From assembly GCF_018070075.1 (NCBI RefSeq), contig NZ_JAGPXE010000006.1, positions 186,001-250,000 on the forward strand: DNA of 64,000 bases, read 5' to 3'. The translations under genes were made by a program, and so were the position numbers. Numbering within the stretch: the stretch's first letter is position 1; each line of letters opens with the position of its first letter. The stretch comes from Saccharopolyspora endophytica. Its GTDB lineage: Bacteria > Actinomycetota > Actinomycetes > Mycobacteriales > Pseudonocardiaceae. Positions 9,215 through 18,131 of the stretch are shown piece by piece. The notes under the pieces were generated by a model. That model was not told the DNA's origin. It ran no database searches and saw only the letters and a list, made by a program, of their open reading frames with translations.

Positions 9215-9940
9215 TTGACCGCCGTGATCCTCGGTGGCCTCGGAATCGTGACCGTGGCGGCGCTCCTCGGCGGCATGACCGGCTTCGGCTTCAACATCGT
9301 GGCCACGCCGCTGTTGTTGGTGCTCGGTGTCGCGCCGTCGACGGCGGTCGCCGTCACCCTGACGATCGCGCTGGTCACCCGGATCCAGGTGGTCTACCGG
9401 CTGCGGCAGTTCATCCGGTGGCCCAGGGCGTTGCCGTTGAGCGCCGCGAGTCTGCCCGGCCTGGTGGTCGGCGCGAGCGTTGGTGCGGTGCTCGATCCGC
9501 AACACCTGCGCATCGGTACCGGCGTGCTGGCCATGATCGCGGCACCGATCATGCTGCTGTCGCGGCCTCGTGCCCGGCGCGGTTCCCTCGCGCGGTACGC
9601 GGTGTCGGGATTCGCAGGCGGAGCGCTGGCCACCACGACCTCGCTGAACGGGATTCCGCCCGCTCTGGGTCTGTCCGCGGACGCCGCCGATCAGCGCGGC
9701 TTCATCGCGGATCTTGCGGTGTACTTCGTCCTCAGCAACGTCGTGGGGCTGTCGATCCTGCTGGCCCGCGACGGCGTGGACCCGGCCACCCTGGAGTTGC
9801 TCGGGTGGTGGTTGCCGTGTGCGCTGGCGGCGAACTGGGCTGGAACGGCCCTGGCGCCGCGGATCGACCCGGCGCGGTTCCGCCTGATCACCTGCGGCTT
9901 GGTGGTCGCGGCAGGAGTCGTGACCCTCACCTCCGCATGA
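9215..9940 (+). CDS. TauE/SafE-family sulfite exporter
   Basis: A 241-residue membrane protein with about eight hydrophobic segments and the family start GGMTGFGFNIVATPLLL. The TauE/SafE family includes exporters of sulfite and organosulfonates, so it would relieve sulfite toxicity from Xsc. The TTG start is preceded by gaggaa and the first helix begins at once. An overlapping GTG at 9190 soon meets a stop. It is the third plus-strand gene of the sulfonate module and is followed by a strong hairpin. Confidence 0.8.
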   Translation: MTAVILGGLGIVTVAALLGGMTGFGFNIVATPLLLVLGVAPSTAVAVTLTIALVTRIQVVYRLRQFIRWPRALPLSAASLPGLVVGASVGAVLDPQHLRIGTGVLAMIAAPIMLLSRPRARRGSLARYAVSGFAGGALATTTSLNGIPPALGLSADAADQRGFIADLAVYFVLSNVVGLSILLARDGVDPATLELLGWWLPCALAANWAGTALAPRIDPARFRLITCGLVVAAGVVTLTSA

Positions 9941-9982
9941 GCATCACGAAACCGACGCCCGCCGGCGGTGGGAGTCCCGAAC

Positions 9983-10028
9983 CCGGCCACGGCTGGTGGG
10001 GTGCGCGCACCCCACCAGCCGTGGCCGG
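9983..10028 (+). terminator. 46-bp perfect palindrome terminator
   Basis: The 23-base arm beginning ccggccacggctgg is followed directly by its exact reverse complement, with no unpaired base. It starts 43 bases past the TauE-type gene stop. As RNA it gives a very stable stem and most likely ends the sulfonate operon. Confidence 0.7.
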
Positions 10029-10283
10029 TGCGCAACCTGACGCGGGCTAAGAGCTCTCGGTCGGGCTGGCGTGGACGTCCCCACATGCCGCAGCAGCGCA
10101 TGCAGATGATCCGCTCCGGCGATCCTGCTCGACGTCGTCATCCTCGTCCTCGGCACCGTGCTCGATGAGGTTGAGCGTTGCGGTGGTGATCGTCGTGCTC
10201 CCGCCTGGAGCCCGGGGCTCGATCCAGGATCAGACGCGACGGCGCCTCACCTCGGGGGTGGTCAATCTTGGACCAGGCCCACG

Positions 10284-10326
10284 CTCGTGAGTGGCTTCCG
10301 CCTGATCGACGGAAACCACTCACGAG
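10284..10326 (-). terminator. Terminator of the MHS symporter gene
   Basis: A 17-bp stem with one mismatch (10284-10300 with 10310-10326) around a 9-base loop lies 21 bases past the symporter stop on the minus strand. Confidence 0.65.
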
Positions 10327-10346
10327 CAGCGAACTTCATTGGCCGA

Positions 10347-11702
10347 TCATTGAGCTGCTTCGCGCAGGGTTTGTGCTCCGGTGGCCCTCTCCTCATCTGA
10401 CCAGAGGTCGCGTCGCCGGATGGCCAATGCGCACGCGGCGCTCACCGCGGTGGCGGCGACCAGGTACAGCACCACCAGCTGGTATCCGCCTCCTGCGGCG
10501 CCGACCAGCGATGACAGCACCAGGGGCGTGAACCCCGACGCGAAGATCCCGGAGAACTGGTAGACGAACGAAATTCCCGTGCAGCGCACGTGCGTGGGGA
10601 ACAGTTCCGAGTAGAACGCGGCCTGTGGTCCGTACATGGCGGGATAGGCGATCCCGAGCACGGCTACGAGGGCCACGGTGATGAGCAAGGGGTCTCCCAT
10701 GCCCAGGGCGGCGAAGGTGGGGAGTGCCAGCGTACCTGTTGCGACCGCACCCGAGACGAACGTCCGCCTGCGTCCGAACCGATCGGACAACCGGCCGAAC
10801 AGCGGGATGAACACGATCATCACCGCGGCAGCGGCCATCACCGCGATCAGCAAGGGTTGCTCGGGCATGCCCAGAGTGCCGGTGCCGTAGGCGATGGCGA
10901 ACACCGCCCACGCGTTGAAGGCGATGCCCTCGGTCAGCCTGCTGCCCATGCCCAGCAGCACGTGGCGGCGGGAGGTGCGATCACGGGCCAGCGCGACGAC
11001 CGGCACGCTCGACTCCCGCTCGTGCTCCTGGAGCTTGCGGAACGCTGGAGTCTCCATGACCTTGAGCCGGATGACCATGCCGACCAGCACCAGGACGGCC
11101 GAAAGCAGGAAGGCGATGCGCCAGCCCCACGCGAGGAACGCGCTGTCGCTCATCGCCGCGCTCAGAGCGGCGAAGACGCCCGTGCCGAGCATCAGTCCCA
11201 GCGCCAGCCCGACCTGCGGGAAGCTGCCGTAGAGCCCGCGTCGACCGGGCGGTGCGTACTCCACGGCCATCAGCACCGCGCCACCCCACTCGCCGCCGAT
11301 CGCGACGCCCTGGGCGAGGCGCAGCAGCACGAGCAGGACGGGCGCGAACACGCCGATGTCGGCGTAGGTCGGGACGAGTCCGATGGCGCAGGTGGCCAGG
11401 CCCATGATGAGCATCGTGGCCACGAGCGTCTTCTTCCGCCCGACCCGGTCCCCGATGTGCCCGAAGACCAGACCACCGACGGGCCGGGCGATGAATCCGA
11501 GGGCGAAAGTCGCGAACGACAGCAGGGTGCCCACGAGCGGATCACCGCTGGGGAAGTAGAGCTTGTTGAACACCAGGCCGGCGGCGGTTCCGTACAGGAA
11601 GAAGTCGTACCACTCCACGGTGGTACCGAGAACGCTGGACGCGACCACCAGTCGGACGTCTCGCTTGTCGACCGGGCCGCGGGAAGCGGTGGGTGGGGCC
11701 AT
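10347..11702 (-). CDS. MHS-family (MFS) metabolite:proton symporter
   Basis: A 451-residue, 12-helix carrier of the metabolite:H+ symporter branch of the MFS, whose members carry carboxylates, shikimate or betaines. The signature TTVEWYDFFLYG lies near residue 27, and the loop 2-3 motif FGHIGDRVGRKKTL near 80. The ATG has aggag upstream. It follows the transhydrogenase gene by 23 bases, so the two form an operon, and the substrate is probably a hydroxycarboxylate such as 4-hydroxybutyrate. It is a close paralogue of the symporter at 44755-46086, which sits beside a 3-hydroxybutyrate dehydrogenase. Confidence 0.85.
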   Translation of the reverse strand: MAPPTASRGPVDKRDVRLVVASSVLGTTVEWYDFFLYGTAAGLVFNKLYFPSGDPLVGTLLSFATFALGFIARPVGGLVFGHIGDRVGRKKTLVATMLIMGLATCAIGLVPTYADIGVFAPVLLVLLRLAQGVAIGGEWGGAVLMAVEYAPPGRRGLYGSFPQVGLALGLMLGTGVFAALSAAMSDSAFLAWGWRIAFLLSAVLVLVGMVIRLKVMETPAFRKLQEHERESSVPVVALARDRTSRRHVLLGMGSRLTEGIAFNAWAVFAIAYGTGTLGMPEQPLLIAVMAAAAVMIVFIPLFGRLSDRFGRRRTFVSGAVATGTLALPTFAALGMGDPLLITVALVAVLGIAYPAMYGPQAAFYSELFPTHVRCTGISFVYQFSGIFASGFTPLVLSSLVGAAGGGYQLVVLYLVAATAVSAACALAIRRRDLWSDEERATGAQTLREAAQ

Positions 11703-11725
11703 GAGGCGCTCCTGACGGGCCGGGG

Positions 11726-13000
11726 TCAGAGGGACTGTCGGAAGATCTCTTCCGCTGCGGCGCGATCGAGCGAACGCGGTACGACGGCCAGCTGTCGTGT
11801 CTGCTTGAGCGTGCCGTCGACGAGAGTGTCCACATCGGACTCGTCGTAGCCGAAGCTCCGCAGTCCGGAGGGCATGTCGATGTCGGCCATCAGTTCCGAG
11901 AGCACGTGGGGCAGTGCCTCCCTGCCGTCGGTCGCCGTGAAAGTCCGGCCGGTGAGCAGCTCGGCGGCGCGGAGGTGCCGGGCAGGGTCAGCGGGGTAGG
12001 TCCAGCGGAAGACGGCCGCTGCGGTGGCGGAGACGGCCTGGCCGTGGGGCACCATCGGCATCTCCGGGTATCCCTCGGCCTGGTAGCTCTTCACCGCGCC
12101 CGCGACCGGGTAGGCGTTGGCATGCGGTAGGTGCGTGCCCGCGTTGCCGAATCCCGTGCCCGCGTAGGTGGACGCCAACGCCATCTGCGTCCGCGCGTGC
12201 ATGTCGCGGCCGTTGTGCACCGCGCGCCGCAGGTTCTTGCCGACCAGCGACAGCGCCGTTTCGCACCAGACGTCACTGATCGGGTTGGATCCGCAGAACG
12301 CGGGGCGGCGCATCGGGTCGTCGGGGGCGGGTTTGGCGTCGTAGGGCACGCTGGTGTAGCTCTCCAGCGCGTGCGAGAGCACGTCCATCCCGCTGGCGGC
12401 CGTCACCTGCGGAGGGAGGCTGAGCGTCGTCCGCGGGTCGATCACCGCCAGCGCGGGGCGCAGCCGAGGGTGGCTCACGCCCGCTTTGAGGTGGAGCCCG
12501 AGCAGGTCGACCACGCAGATCGTGGTGGACTCCGACCCGGTGCCCGCCGTGGTCGGCACGGCGATCAGCGGTTTGAGCGGCAGCCACGGCGCTTGGCCCG
12601 CGCCGATCGGCGGCGCGACGAAGTCGAGAAGCTCTCCGGGGTGGGTGGTCAAGAGGTTGACCGCCTTGGCGGTGTCGAGGGCGGAGCCGCCCCCGACCGC
12701 GACGAAGCAGTCCCAATCTCGTTGCCTCGCGAAGGTGACCGCTTCCTCGATGCTGAGGTCGGTGGGTTCGACGCCGACGCCGTCGAAGATCTCGGTCGTG
12801 ATGCCGGCGTTTCGCAGGCTCTCCGCGATGCGAGAGGGAAACCCGGTGGCCAGCACGCCAGTGTCGGTGATGACCAGGCACGAGGAGGAACCTCGTGCGG
12901 CGACCTCGGCGCCGATCTCGTCGATGGCGCCCGCGCCGAACTTCAGCGGAGGGGCCGCCCAGGTGAAGACGCTCTCGTTCTCAGGTGTGTCCGGCAGCAT
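11726..13000 (-). CDS. Hydroxyacid-oxoacid transhydrogenase (iron-type ADH)
   Basis: A group III iron-containing alcohol dehydrogenase of the HOT (ADHFE1) type. Family members oxidise 4-hydroxybutyrate to succinic semialdehyde while reducing 2-oxoglutarate to D-2-hydroxyglutarate. Motifs include VGGGSALDTAKAVNLL, AVPTTAGTGSES and the HOT-like CGSNPISDVW. Metal-binding His residues lie in SHALES and in the segments HLPHANAYP and VPHGQAV. Length is 424 residues. The second of two adjacent ATGs is preferred since aggag then lies five bases upstream; 13003 is equally possible. It is divergent from the FAD/Fe-S dehydrogenase and co-transcribed with an MHS symporter. Confidence 0.82.
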   Translation of the reverse strand: MLPDTPENESVFTWAAPPLKFGAGAIDEIGAEVAARGSSSCLVITDTGVLATGFPSRIAESLRNAGITTEIFDGVGVEPTDLSIEEAVTFARQRDWDCFVAVGGGSALDTAKAVNLLTTHPGELLDFVAPPIGAGQAPWLPLKPLIAVPTTAGTGSESTTICVVDLLGLHLKAGVSHPRLRPALAVIDPRTTLSLPPQVTAASGMDVLSHALESYTSVPYDAKPAPDDPMRRPAFCGSNPISDVWCETALSLVGKNLRRAVHNGRDMHARTQMALASTYAGTGFGNAGTHLPHANAYPVAGAVKSYQAEGYPEMPMVPHGQAVSATAAAVFRWTYPADPARHLRAAELLTGRTFTATDGREALPHVLSELMADIDMPSGLRSFGYDESDVDTLVDGTLKQTRQLAVVPRSLDRAAAEEIFRQSL

Positions 13001-13018
13001 CATCGCTCCTCTTGTTGA

Positions 13019-13049
13019 CACTATGTGGGTGACCTGATCACTATGTGGG
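13019..13049. promoter_or_regulatory. Direct repeat CACTATGTGGG, 20-bp period
   Basis: CACTATGTGGG occurs at 13019-13029 and again at 13039-13049, exactly 20 bases apart, so on the same face of the helix. It lies in the divergent region between the transhydrogenase and the FAD/Fe-S dehydrogenase. A regulator, possibly the IclR protein at 15950-16762, probably binds here and controls both directions. Confidence 0.45.
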
Positions 13050-13104
13050 GAGAAACTGTAAGTGCCGTCACACCTTTTGTGAAGCCCCAGCCACAGGAGA
13101 GGCG

Positions 13105-15963
13105 ATGACAACGACCGAGAATTCCCTGTGGGAGGCGTTGAAAGCGGTGGTGGTGGGTGAAGTCGCCGCCGATGCCGCCACGCTGGCGACCCATTCCACC
13201 GACGCTTCCAACTACCGGCACATCCCGTTGGCCGTGGTCCGGCCGCGTTCGGCCGACGACGTTCTCGCAGCGTTGCGCGTCTGCGCCGAGAGGGGAGTGG
13301 CCGTGCTGCCGCGCGGGGCCGCGACCAGCATCGGAGGGCAGGCCACGAACGAGGCCGTCATCCTGGATTTCACCCGCCACCTCAACCGGGTCGTGCACAT
13401 CGACCCCACGTCGCGCACTGCCCGCGTCGAACCCGGCGTGGTGCTCGACGCGCTGCGGGCCGAGGCCGCGCGGTACGGGCTGACCTTCGGCCCGGACCCG
13501 TCCACGCACAGCCGGTGCACCCTCGGCGGGATGATCGGCAACAACGCGTGCGGCTCACATTCGATCGCCTGGGGCAAGACGGTCGACAACGTGCGGTCGC
13601 TGGAGATCGCGTTGCACGACGGCACCCGGCTCGAGGTCGGCCGCACCTCGCCTGCGGAGCTGGAACGGTTGTGCGCGCGCACCGACGCCGTGGGAGAGCT
13701 CTACCGCGCACTGCGGTCGTTGCGCGACCGGTACTTGGCCGACATCCGGACGGGGTTTCCGGTGCTGCCCCGCCGGGTGTCCGGTTACAACCTGGAATTC
13801 CTGTTGCCGGAGAACGGGTTCGACGTCGCGAAAGCACTGGTCGGTAGCGAAGGAACCTGCGCCGTGGTGCTGAGCGCGACTGTGGATCTCGTCGCTGCCC
13901 CGGCAGCCAGAGCGCTGGCGGTGCTCGGCTTCGCAGACTGCGTCGCGGCGGCGGAAGCGGTGCCCGCACTGCTCGACCTGCCCGCCATCACCATGGAGGG
14001 CATCGACGTGCGCCTGGTCGACGCGCTGGACGCCCGACGGCCGGGACGGCGCGCTGAGCTTCCAGAAGGCACGGCATGGCTCTACCTCGAAACGGGTGGC
14101 GGCACTCCGGCTGAGGCCGAGAACGCCGCGCGTCAAGTGGTCGACCGCGCCCCCGAGCTCGGTGCCAGTGCTCGCCTGGTCGCCGAACCCGCCGACCAGC
14201 GCGCGCTGTGGCGCATCCGCGAAGAGGGGGCGGGTCTCGCCACGAGACTGGCCGATGGATCCGAAGCGTGGTCGGGGTGGGAGGACGCCGCCGTGCCGCC
14301 CGAGCAGCTCGGTTCCTACCTCCGCGAGTTCGAAACCCTGCTGGACGAGCACGGCAGGACCGGAGTCGTCTACGGGCATTTCGGTGATGGCTGCCTGCAC
14401 GTGCGCATCGACTTCCCGTTCACCGCAACCGAAGCGCGCGAGAGGTACCGCGCTTTCCTCACCGAAGCTGCGGAACTCGTGGTGGCCCACGGCGGTTCGC
14501 TGTCCGGGGAGCACGGTGACGGACAGGCAAGAGCCGAGCTGCTGCCGCTGATGTTCTCCACCCGGATGATGGCGGCGTTCCGGGATTTCAAGGCCGCGTT
14601 CGACCCGGATGGGCGCATGAACCCCTCACGTCTGGTGAATCCAGCCCCGTTGGACGCTGACCTGCGGGTGGTAGTTGCACCGCCCACGCTGCCCACCCGC
14701 GCTGAACTGGCCCTCCACGCCGACAACGGCGACCTCGCAGCAGCTTCGAGGCGCTGCGTCGGCGTGGGCCAGTGCCTGTCGTCCTCGGGTGGGGTCATGT
14801 GCCCCAGCTATCGCGCCACGGGGCAGGAACAGCACTCCACGCGCGGACGTGCCAGGCTGCTGTTCGAGATGCTGGCCGGCCAGGTCGTGACCGGTGGCTG
14901 GCGGTCGCCGGAGGTCCGCGAAGCGCTCGACCTGTGCCTGGGCTGCAAGGGGTGCAAGACCGACTGCCCTGTGGGGGTCGACATGGCCAGCTACAAAGCC
15001 GAGTTCCTCAGCCGTTTCCACCGGCGCCGACTGCGCCCGGCTGCGCATTACGCGATGGGGGCGCTGCCGCGGTGGCTCAGCATCGGTTCGGCCGCTCCGC
15101 GGCTGGTCAACGCGCTCATCCGGTCCCGGGTGTCCGGCGTGCTGAAGCGCGTTGGAGGAATCGCTCCAGAGCGGGAGATCCCGGAGCTGGCCGATACCAC
15201 CTTCCGGCAGTGGTTCGTCACGCGGCAGCGACGAGTCGCGAACGGCGCCCCGGTGGTCTTGTGGCCGGACACGTTCACCAACCACTTCGACCCGAAAACC
15301 GGCCGTGACGCGGTAGCCGTGCTGGAATCGTTGGGGTATTCGGTGCACCTGCCGGAAACAGGTGTCTGCTGTGGTCTGACCTGGTACAGCACCGGGCAGC
15401 TCGGCACCGCACGGCGAGTCCTGCGTCGCTCGTTGGACGTGCTGCACCCCTGGCTCCAGCAGGGCGTACCGGTGATCGGGCTCGAACCGAGCTGCACGGC
15501 GCTGCTGCGCGCGGACGCCGCCGAACTGCTGCCCGACGATGCTCGCGTCCCGCTCCTGTCCGATTCCGTGCGCACCTTCGCCGAGCAGGTGGGCCGGGTG
15601 TCGGAACTGCCCGTCATCTCCCGGGAGCGGCGGGTGCTCACCCAGGTGCACTGCCACCAGCACGCGGATCTGGGCTTCGACCCTGACCACGCCTTGCTGG
15701 CCAGGGTCGTCGAGGACATCGACGTGGTGGACGGGGGTTGTTGCGGGCTCGCGGGCAACTTCGGGTTCGAGCGGGGTCATTACGACGTGTCGGTGGCCTG
15801 TGCTGAACAGCAGCTCCTGCCCGCCGTGAGAGCGGCCCAGGACGGGACCGCTGTGAACGCCGACGGCTTCAGCTGCCGCACGCAGATCCGCCAGCTCTCC
15901 GCCAGCGAACCCGTGCACCTGGCGACGCTGACCGCCCGAGCCCTCGGCGTCAGCGGGACATGA
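13105..15963 (+). CDS. FAD- and Fe-S-binding 2-hydroxyacid dehydrogenase (YdiJ-like)
   Basis: A 952-residue fusion of a GlcD/DLD-type flavoprotein with a GlpC-like Fe-S module, the layout of YdiJ-type D-2-hydroxyglutarate dehydrogenases. The FAD_binding_4 part (about 40-220) includes PRGAATSIGGQA and GGMIGNNACGSHS. An FAD-oxidase C domain follows to about 530. Ferredoxin cysteines are in CVGVGQC and CLGCKGCKTDC, and two CCG domains end in GVCCGLTW and GGCCGLAGNFG. The ATG has aggagagg upstream. Divergent pairing with the transhydrogenase suggests it re-oxidises the D-2-hydroxyglutarate made there and passes electrons to the respiratory chain. Confidence 0.82.
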   Translation: MTTTENSLWEALKAVVVGEVAADAATLATHSTDASNYRHIPLAVVRPRSADDVLAALRVCAERGVAVLPRGAATSIGGQATNEAVILDFTRHLNRVVHIDPTSRTARVEPGVVLDALRAEAARYGLTFGPDPSTHSRCTLGGMIGNNACGSHSIAWGKTVDNVRSLEIALHDGTRLEVGRTSPAELERLCARTDAVGELYRALRSLRDRYLADIRTGFPVLPRRVSGYNLEFLLPENGFDVAKALVGSEGTCAVVLSATVDLVAAPAARALAVLGFADCVAAAEAVPALLDLPAITMEGIDVRLVDALDARRPGRRAELPEGTAWLYLETGGGTPAEAENAARQVVDRAPELGASARLVAEPADQRALWRIREEGAGLATRLADGSEAWSGWEDAAVPPEQLGSYLREFETLLDEHGRTGVVYGHFGDGCLHVRIDFPFTATEARERYRAFLTEAAELVVAHGGSLSGEHGDGQARAELLPLMFSTRMMAAFRDFKAAFDPDGRMNPSRLVNPAPLDADLRVVVAPPTLPTRAELALHADNGDLAAASRRCVGVGQCLSSSGGVMCPSYRATGQEQHSTRGRARLLFEMLAGQVVTGGWRSPEVREALDLCLGCKGCKTDCPVGVDMASYKAEFLSRFHRRRLRPAAHYAMGALPRWLSIGSAAPRLVNALIRSRVSGVLKRVGGIAPEREIPELADTTFRQWFVTRQRRVANGAPVVLWPDTFTNHFDPKTGRDAVAVLESLGYSVHLPETGVCCGLTWYSTGQLGTARRVLRRSLDVLHPWLQQGVPVIGLEPSCTALLRADAAELLPDDARVPLLSDSVRTFAEQVGRVSELPVISRERRVLTQVHCHQHADLGFDPDHALLARVVEDIDVVDGGCCGLAGNFGFERGHYDVSVACAEQQLLPAVRAAQDGTAVNADGFSCRTQIRQLSASEPVHLATLTARALGVSGT

Positions 15964-16762
15964 TGCGGTCGATGGGAACGAACTGGGCGATCTCCTTGGC
16001 TGCGGTCACCACGCGCTCGCCGAGCTCACGAATCCGCTTGGTGGGCATGCGCACGGTGGGCACCTGGATCACCAGGGCGGCCTGCGCACGGCCATCGGCG
16101 TCGAGGATCGGTGCGCCGACGCAGCGCACGCCTGCGACGTTCTCCTCCTCGTCGATGCTGTAACCGCGGCGCCGGATCTTGTCGAGCTGCGCGGAGAGCT
16201 CGACCGGGTCGGTCAGTGTGCGTTCGGTGAGCTGCGTCAACCGCGGAGGCAGGCCGGACACGTAGGCGTCGGCGTCCGAGGAGAACGCCAGGATCGCCTT
16301 TCCCGAAGCGGTGGTGTAAAGCGGGAATCGGGCACCGGTGTGCTGCTCGAAACGCAGTGGCAAGGTCGACTGCACTCGCAGCATCACCACCGACTCGGCG
16401 CCCTCTCGGACCGCGAGGTTGACCGACTCCTGCGTCTCGGCGTTGATCTGCTCGAGGACCGGCAGTGCTTTGTCCAGGCCGAACCCGCGCTGCGCGGCCT
16501 GTCCGAGCAGGATCGTTCCGGTGCCGAGGTAGTAGCTGTCGGTGCGCGGGTTGTGCGCGACGAGCCCCTCGGCGCTCAGCGCCCGCACGATGCGATGCGC
16601 CGTACCGGACGAGAGGTTGAGCTCACCGGCGATGGCTGAGAGGCCGAGTTCGGTTCCCTCCGCCGCCAGCAGTTTCAGCACCGCCAGCGCCCTGCCGATC
16701 GCCTGCGTTCCCGCAGGCGGCTGAACCTCTGTGCCGCGCACGCCGAACTCCTCCTCATCCAC
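15950..16762 (-). CDS. IclR-family regulator of the hydroxyacid module
   Basis: A 270-residue IclR protein. The helix-turn-helix region includes LNLSSGTAHRIVRALSAEG, and the effector domain carries YTTASGKAILAF and DEEENVAGVRCVGAPI. GTG 16762 is chosen for the gaggg upstream; a frame opening at 16822 gives a longer version with a poor signal. Its 3' end overlaps the stop of the converging dehydrogenase by 14 bases. It probably controls the transhydrogenase/dehydrogenase region, where 20-bp direct repeats lie; that link is inferred. Confidence 0.83.
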   Translation of the reverse strand: MDEEEFGVRGTEVQPPAGTQAIGRALAVLKLLAAEGTELGLSAIAGELNLSSGTAHRIVRALSAEGLVAHNPRTDSYYLGTGTILLGQAAQRGFGLDKALPVLEQINAETQESVNLAVREGAESVVMLRVQSTLPLRFEQHTGARFPLYTTASGKAILAFSSDADAYVSGLPPRLTQLTERTLTDPVELSAQLDKIRRRGYSIDEEENVAGVRCVGAPILDADGRAQAALVIQVPTVRMPTKRIRELGERVVTAAKEIAQFVPIDRIMSR

Positions 16763-16941
16763 CGGAAGCCCTCCCTCGCGGGAAGTGCCCCAGCTTACCG
16801 CTGGCGGTCGCGAGCCGGTCACCTGCTCGTCAAGACCGACTCACTGGCTCGATGCGTCGTCACCCGGGGAAGAACATGCATCTGCGGTTGCCGCTGACCT
16901 CATTTGAGGGTCGTGTCGAGGAGCGGAGGACAGCCGCGGGT

Positions 16942-16975
16942 GCGGCACTCCCGGGTTGGGGCTCGGGAGTGCCGC
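16942..16975 (-). terminator. Terminator of the adenosine deaminase operon
   Basis: A perfect 12-bp stem, gcggcactcccg with cgggagtgccgc, around a 10-base loop lies 13 bases past the deaminase stop on the minus strand. Confidence 0.7.
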
Positions 16976-16988
16976 GTCCGGGGTGGGC

Positions 16989-18122
16989 TCAGGCGAGGGC
17001 CGGGGTGTGGTCGGCGACGGGGCCGAAGACGGCTTCCGAGCGCAGTGCCGCGTAGCCGGGCTTGATGACCTCGTTGATCAGCGCCAGGCGCTGGTCGAAG
17101 GGGATGAACGCCGACTTCATCGCGTTGACGGTGAACCACTGCAGATCGTCGAGCGAGTAGCCGAAGGCGTCGACGAGGTCGCCGAACTCGTCCGACATCG
17201 AGGTCTGGCTCATCAGCCGGTTGTCGGTGTTCACGGTGACCCGGAAGTTCAGCCGCCGCAGCAGCGCGATCGGGTGCTCGGCCACCGACGGCACCGTGCC
17301 GGTGTGCACGTTCGAGCGCGGGCACATCTCCAGCGGGATGCGCCGGTCCCGGACGAACGAGGCCAGCCGGCCCAGCTGCGCGCTGCCGTCCTCGGCGAAC
17401 TCGATGTCGTCGACGATGCGCACGCCGTGGCCCAGCCGGGCCGCGCCGCACCACTGGATGGACTCCCAGATCGACGGCAGCCCGAAGCCCTCACCTGCGT
17501 GGATGGTGAAGTGGCAGTTCTCCCTGCGCAGGTACTCGAACGCTTCGAGCGAGCGGGTGGGCGGGAATCCTGCTTCCGGGCCGGCGATGTCGAATCCCAC
17601 GACGCCCGCGTCCCGGTACTTCACGGTGAGCTCGGCGATCTCCCTGGCCCTCAGCTCCTGGCGCATCGCGCACAGCAGGACGCCGATGCGGATGCGGTTG
17701 CCCGCCGCGCGCGCCTTCGCCGCGCCGCGGCGGAAGCCGTCGAGGACCGCCTCGACGACCTCGTCCAGCGAGAGACCTTGCAGCGTGCTCAGTTCCGGGG
17801 CGTAGCGGACCTCGGCGTAGACGACGCCGTCCGCGGCCAGGTCCTCGGCGCACTCGGCGGCGACCCTGCTGATGGCGTGCGCGGTCTGCATGACGCCCAC
17901 CGTGTGGGTGAAGCGCTCCAGGTACTCCTCCAGCGAACCGGCTTCGGTCGCCGCGGCGAACCACCTGCGGATGTCGTCCGAACCCGTGGCCGGCAGCGCG
18001 TCGTAGCCCTGCTGCTCGGCCAGTTCCGCGACCGTCTCGGGCCGCAACCCTCCGTCGAGGTGGTCGTGCAGCAGCACCTTCGGGGCGCGGCGGATCTGGT
18101 CGGCGGTCGGTACGTCGGTCAC
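16989..18122 (-). CDS. add: Adenosine deaminase
   Basis: Converts adenosine (or deoxyadenosine) to inosine and ammonia with one zinc. The 377-residue TIM-barrel protein has the zinc ligands in [10 protein letters not shown] near residue 19. HAGEG near 214 and the [10 protein letters not shown] segment near 305 complete the active site. The GTG start has aggagg upstream. It follows the MFS carrier by nine bases, so the two are one operon. With the divergent nucleoside hydrolase and ribokinase it forms a path from adenosine to hypoxanthine and ribose 5-phosphate. Confidence 0.9.
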   Translation of the reverse strand: MTDVPTADQIRRAPKVLLHDHLDGGLRPETVAELAEQQGYDALPATGSDDIRRWFAAATEAGSLEEYLERFTHTVGVMQTAHAISRVAAECAEDLAADGVVYAEVRYAPELSTLQGLSLDEVVEAVLDGFRRGAAKARAAGNRIRIGVLLCAMRQELRAREIAELTVKYRDAGVVGFDIAGPEAGFPPTRSLEAFEYLRRENCHFTIHAGEGFGLPSIWESIQWCGAARLGHGVRIVDDIEFAEDGSAQLGRLASFVRDRRIPLEMCPRSNVHTGTVPSVAEHPIALLRRLNFRVTVNTDNRLMSQTSMSDEFGDLVDAFGYSLDDLQWFTVNAMKSAFIPFDQRLALINEVIKPGYAALRSEAVFGPVADHTPALA

Positions 18123-18131
18123 GTGCTCCTC

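Larger units (their letters stand above)
9941..10346. other. Convergent intergenic region with two hairpins
   Basis: No gene is supported between the convergent exporter and MHS symporter. The stretch holds a 46-bp perfect palindrome (9983-10028) and a second long hairpin (10284-10326), one for each incoming gene. The roughly 250 bases between them show no recognisable feature. Confidence 0.5.
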
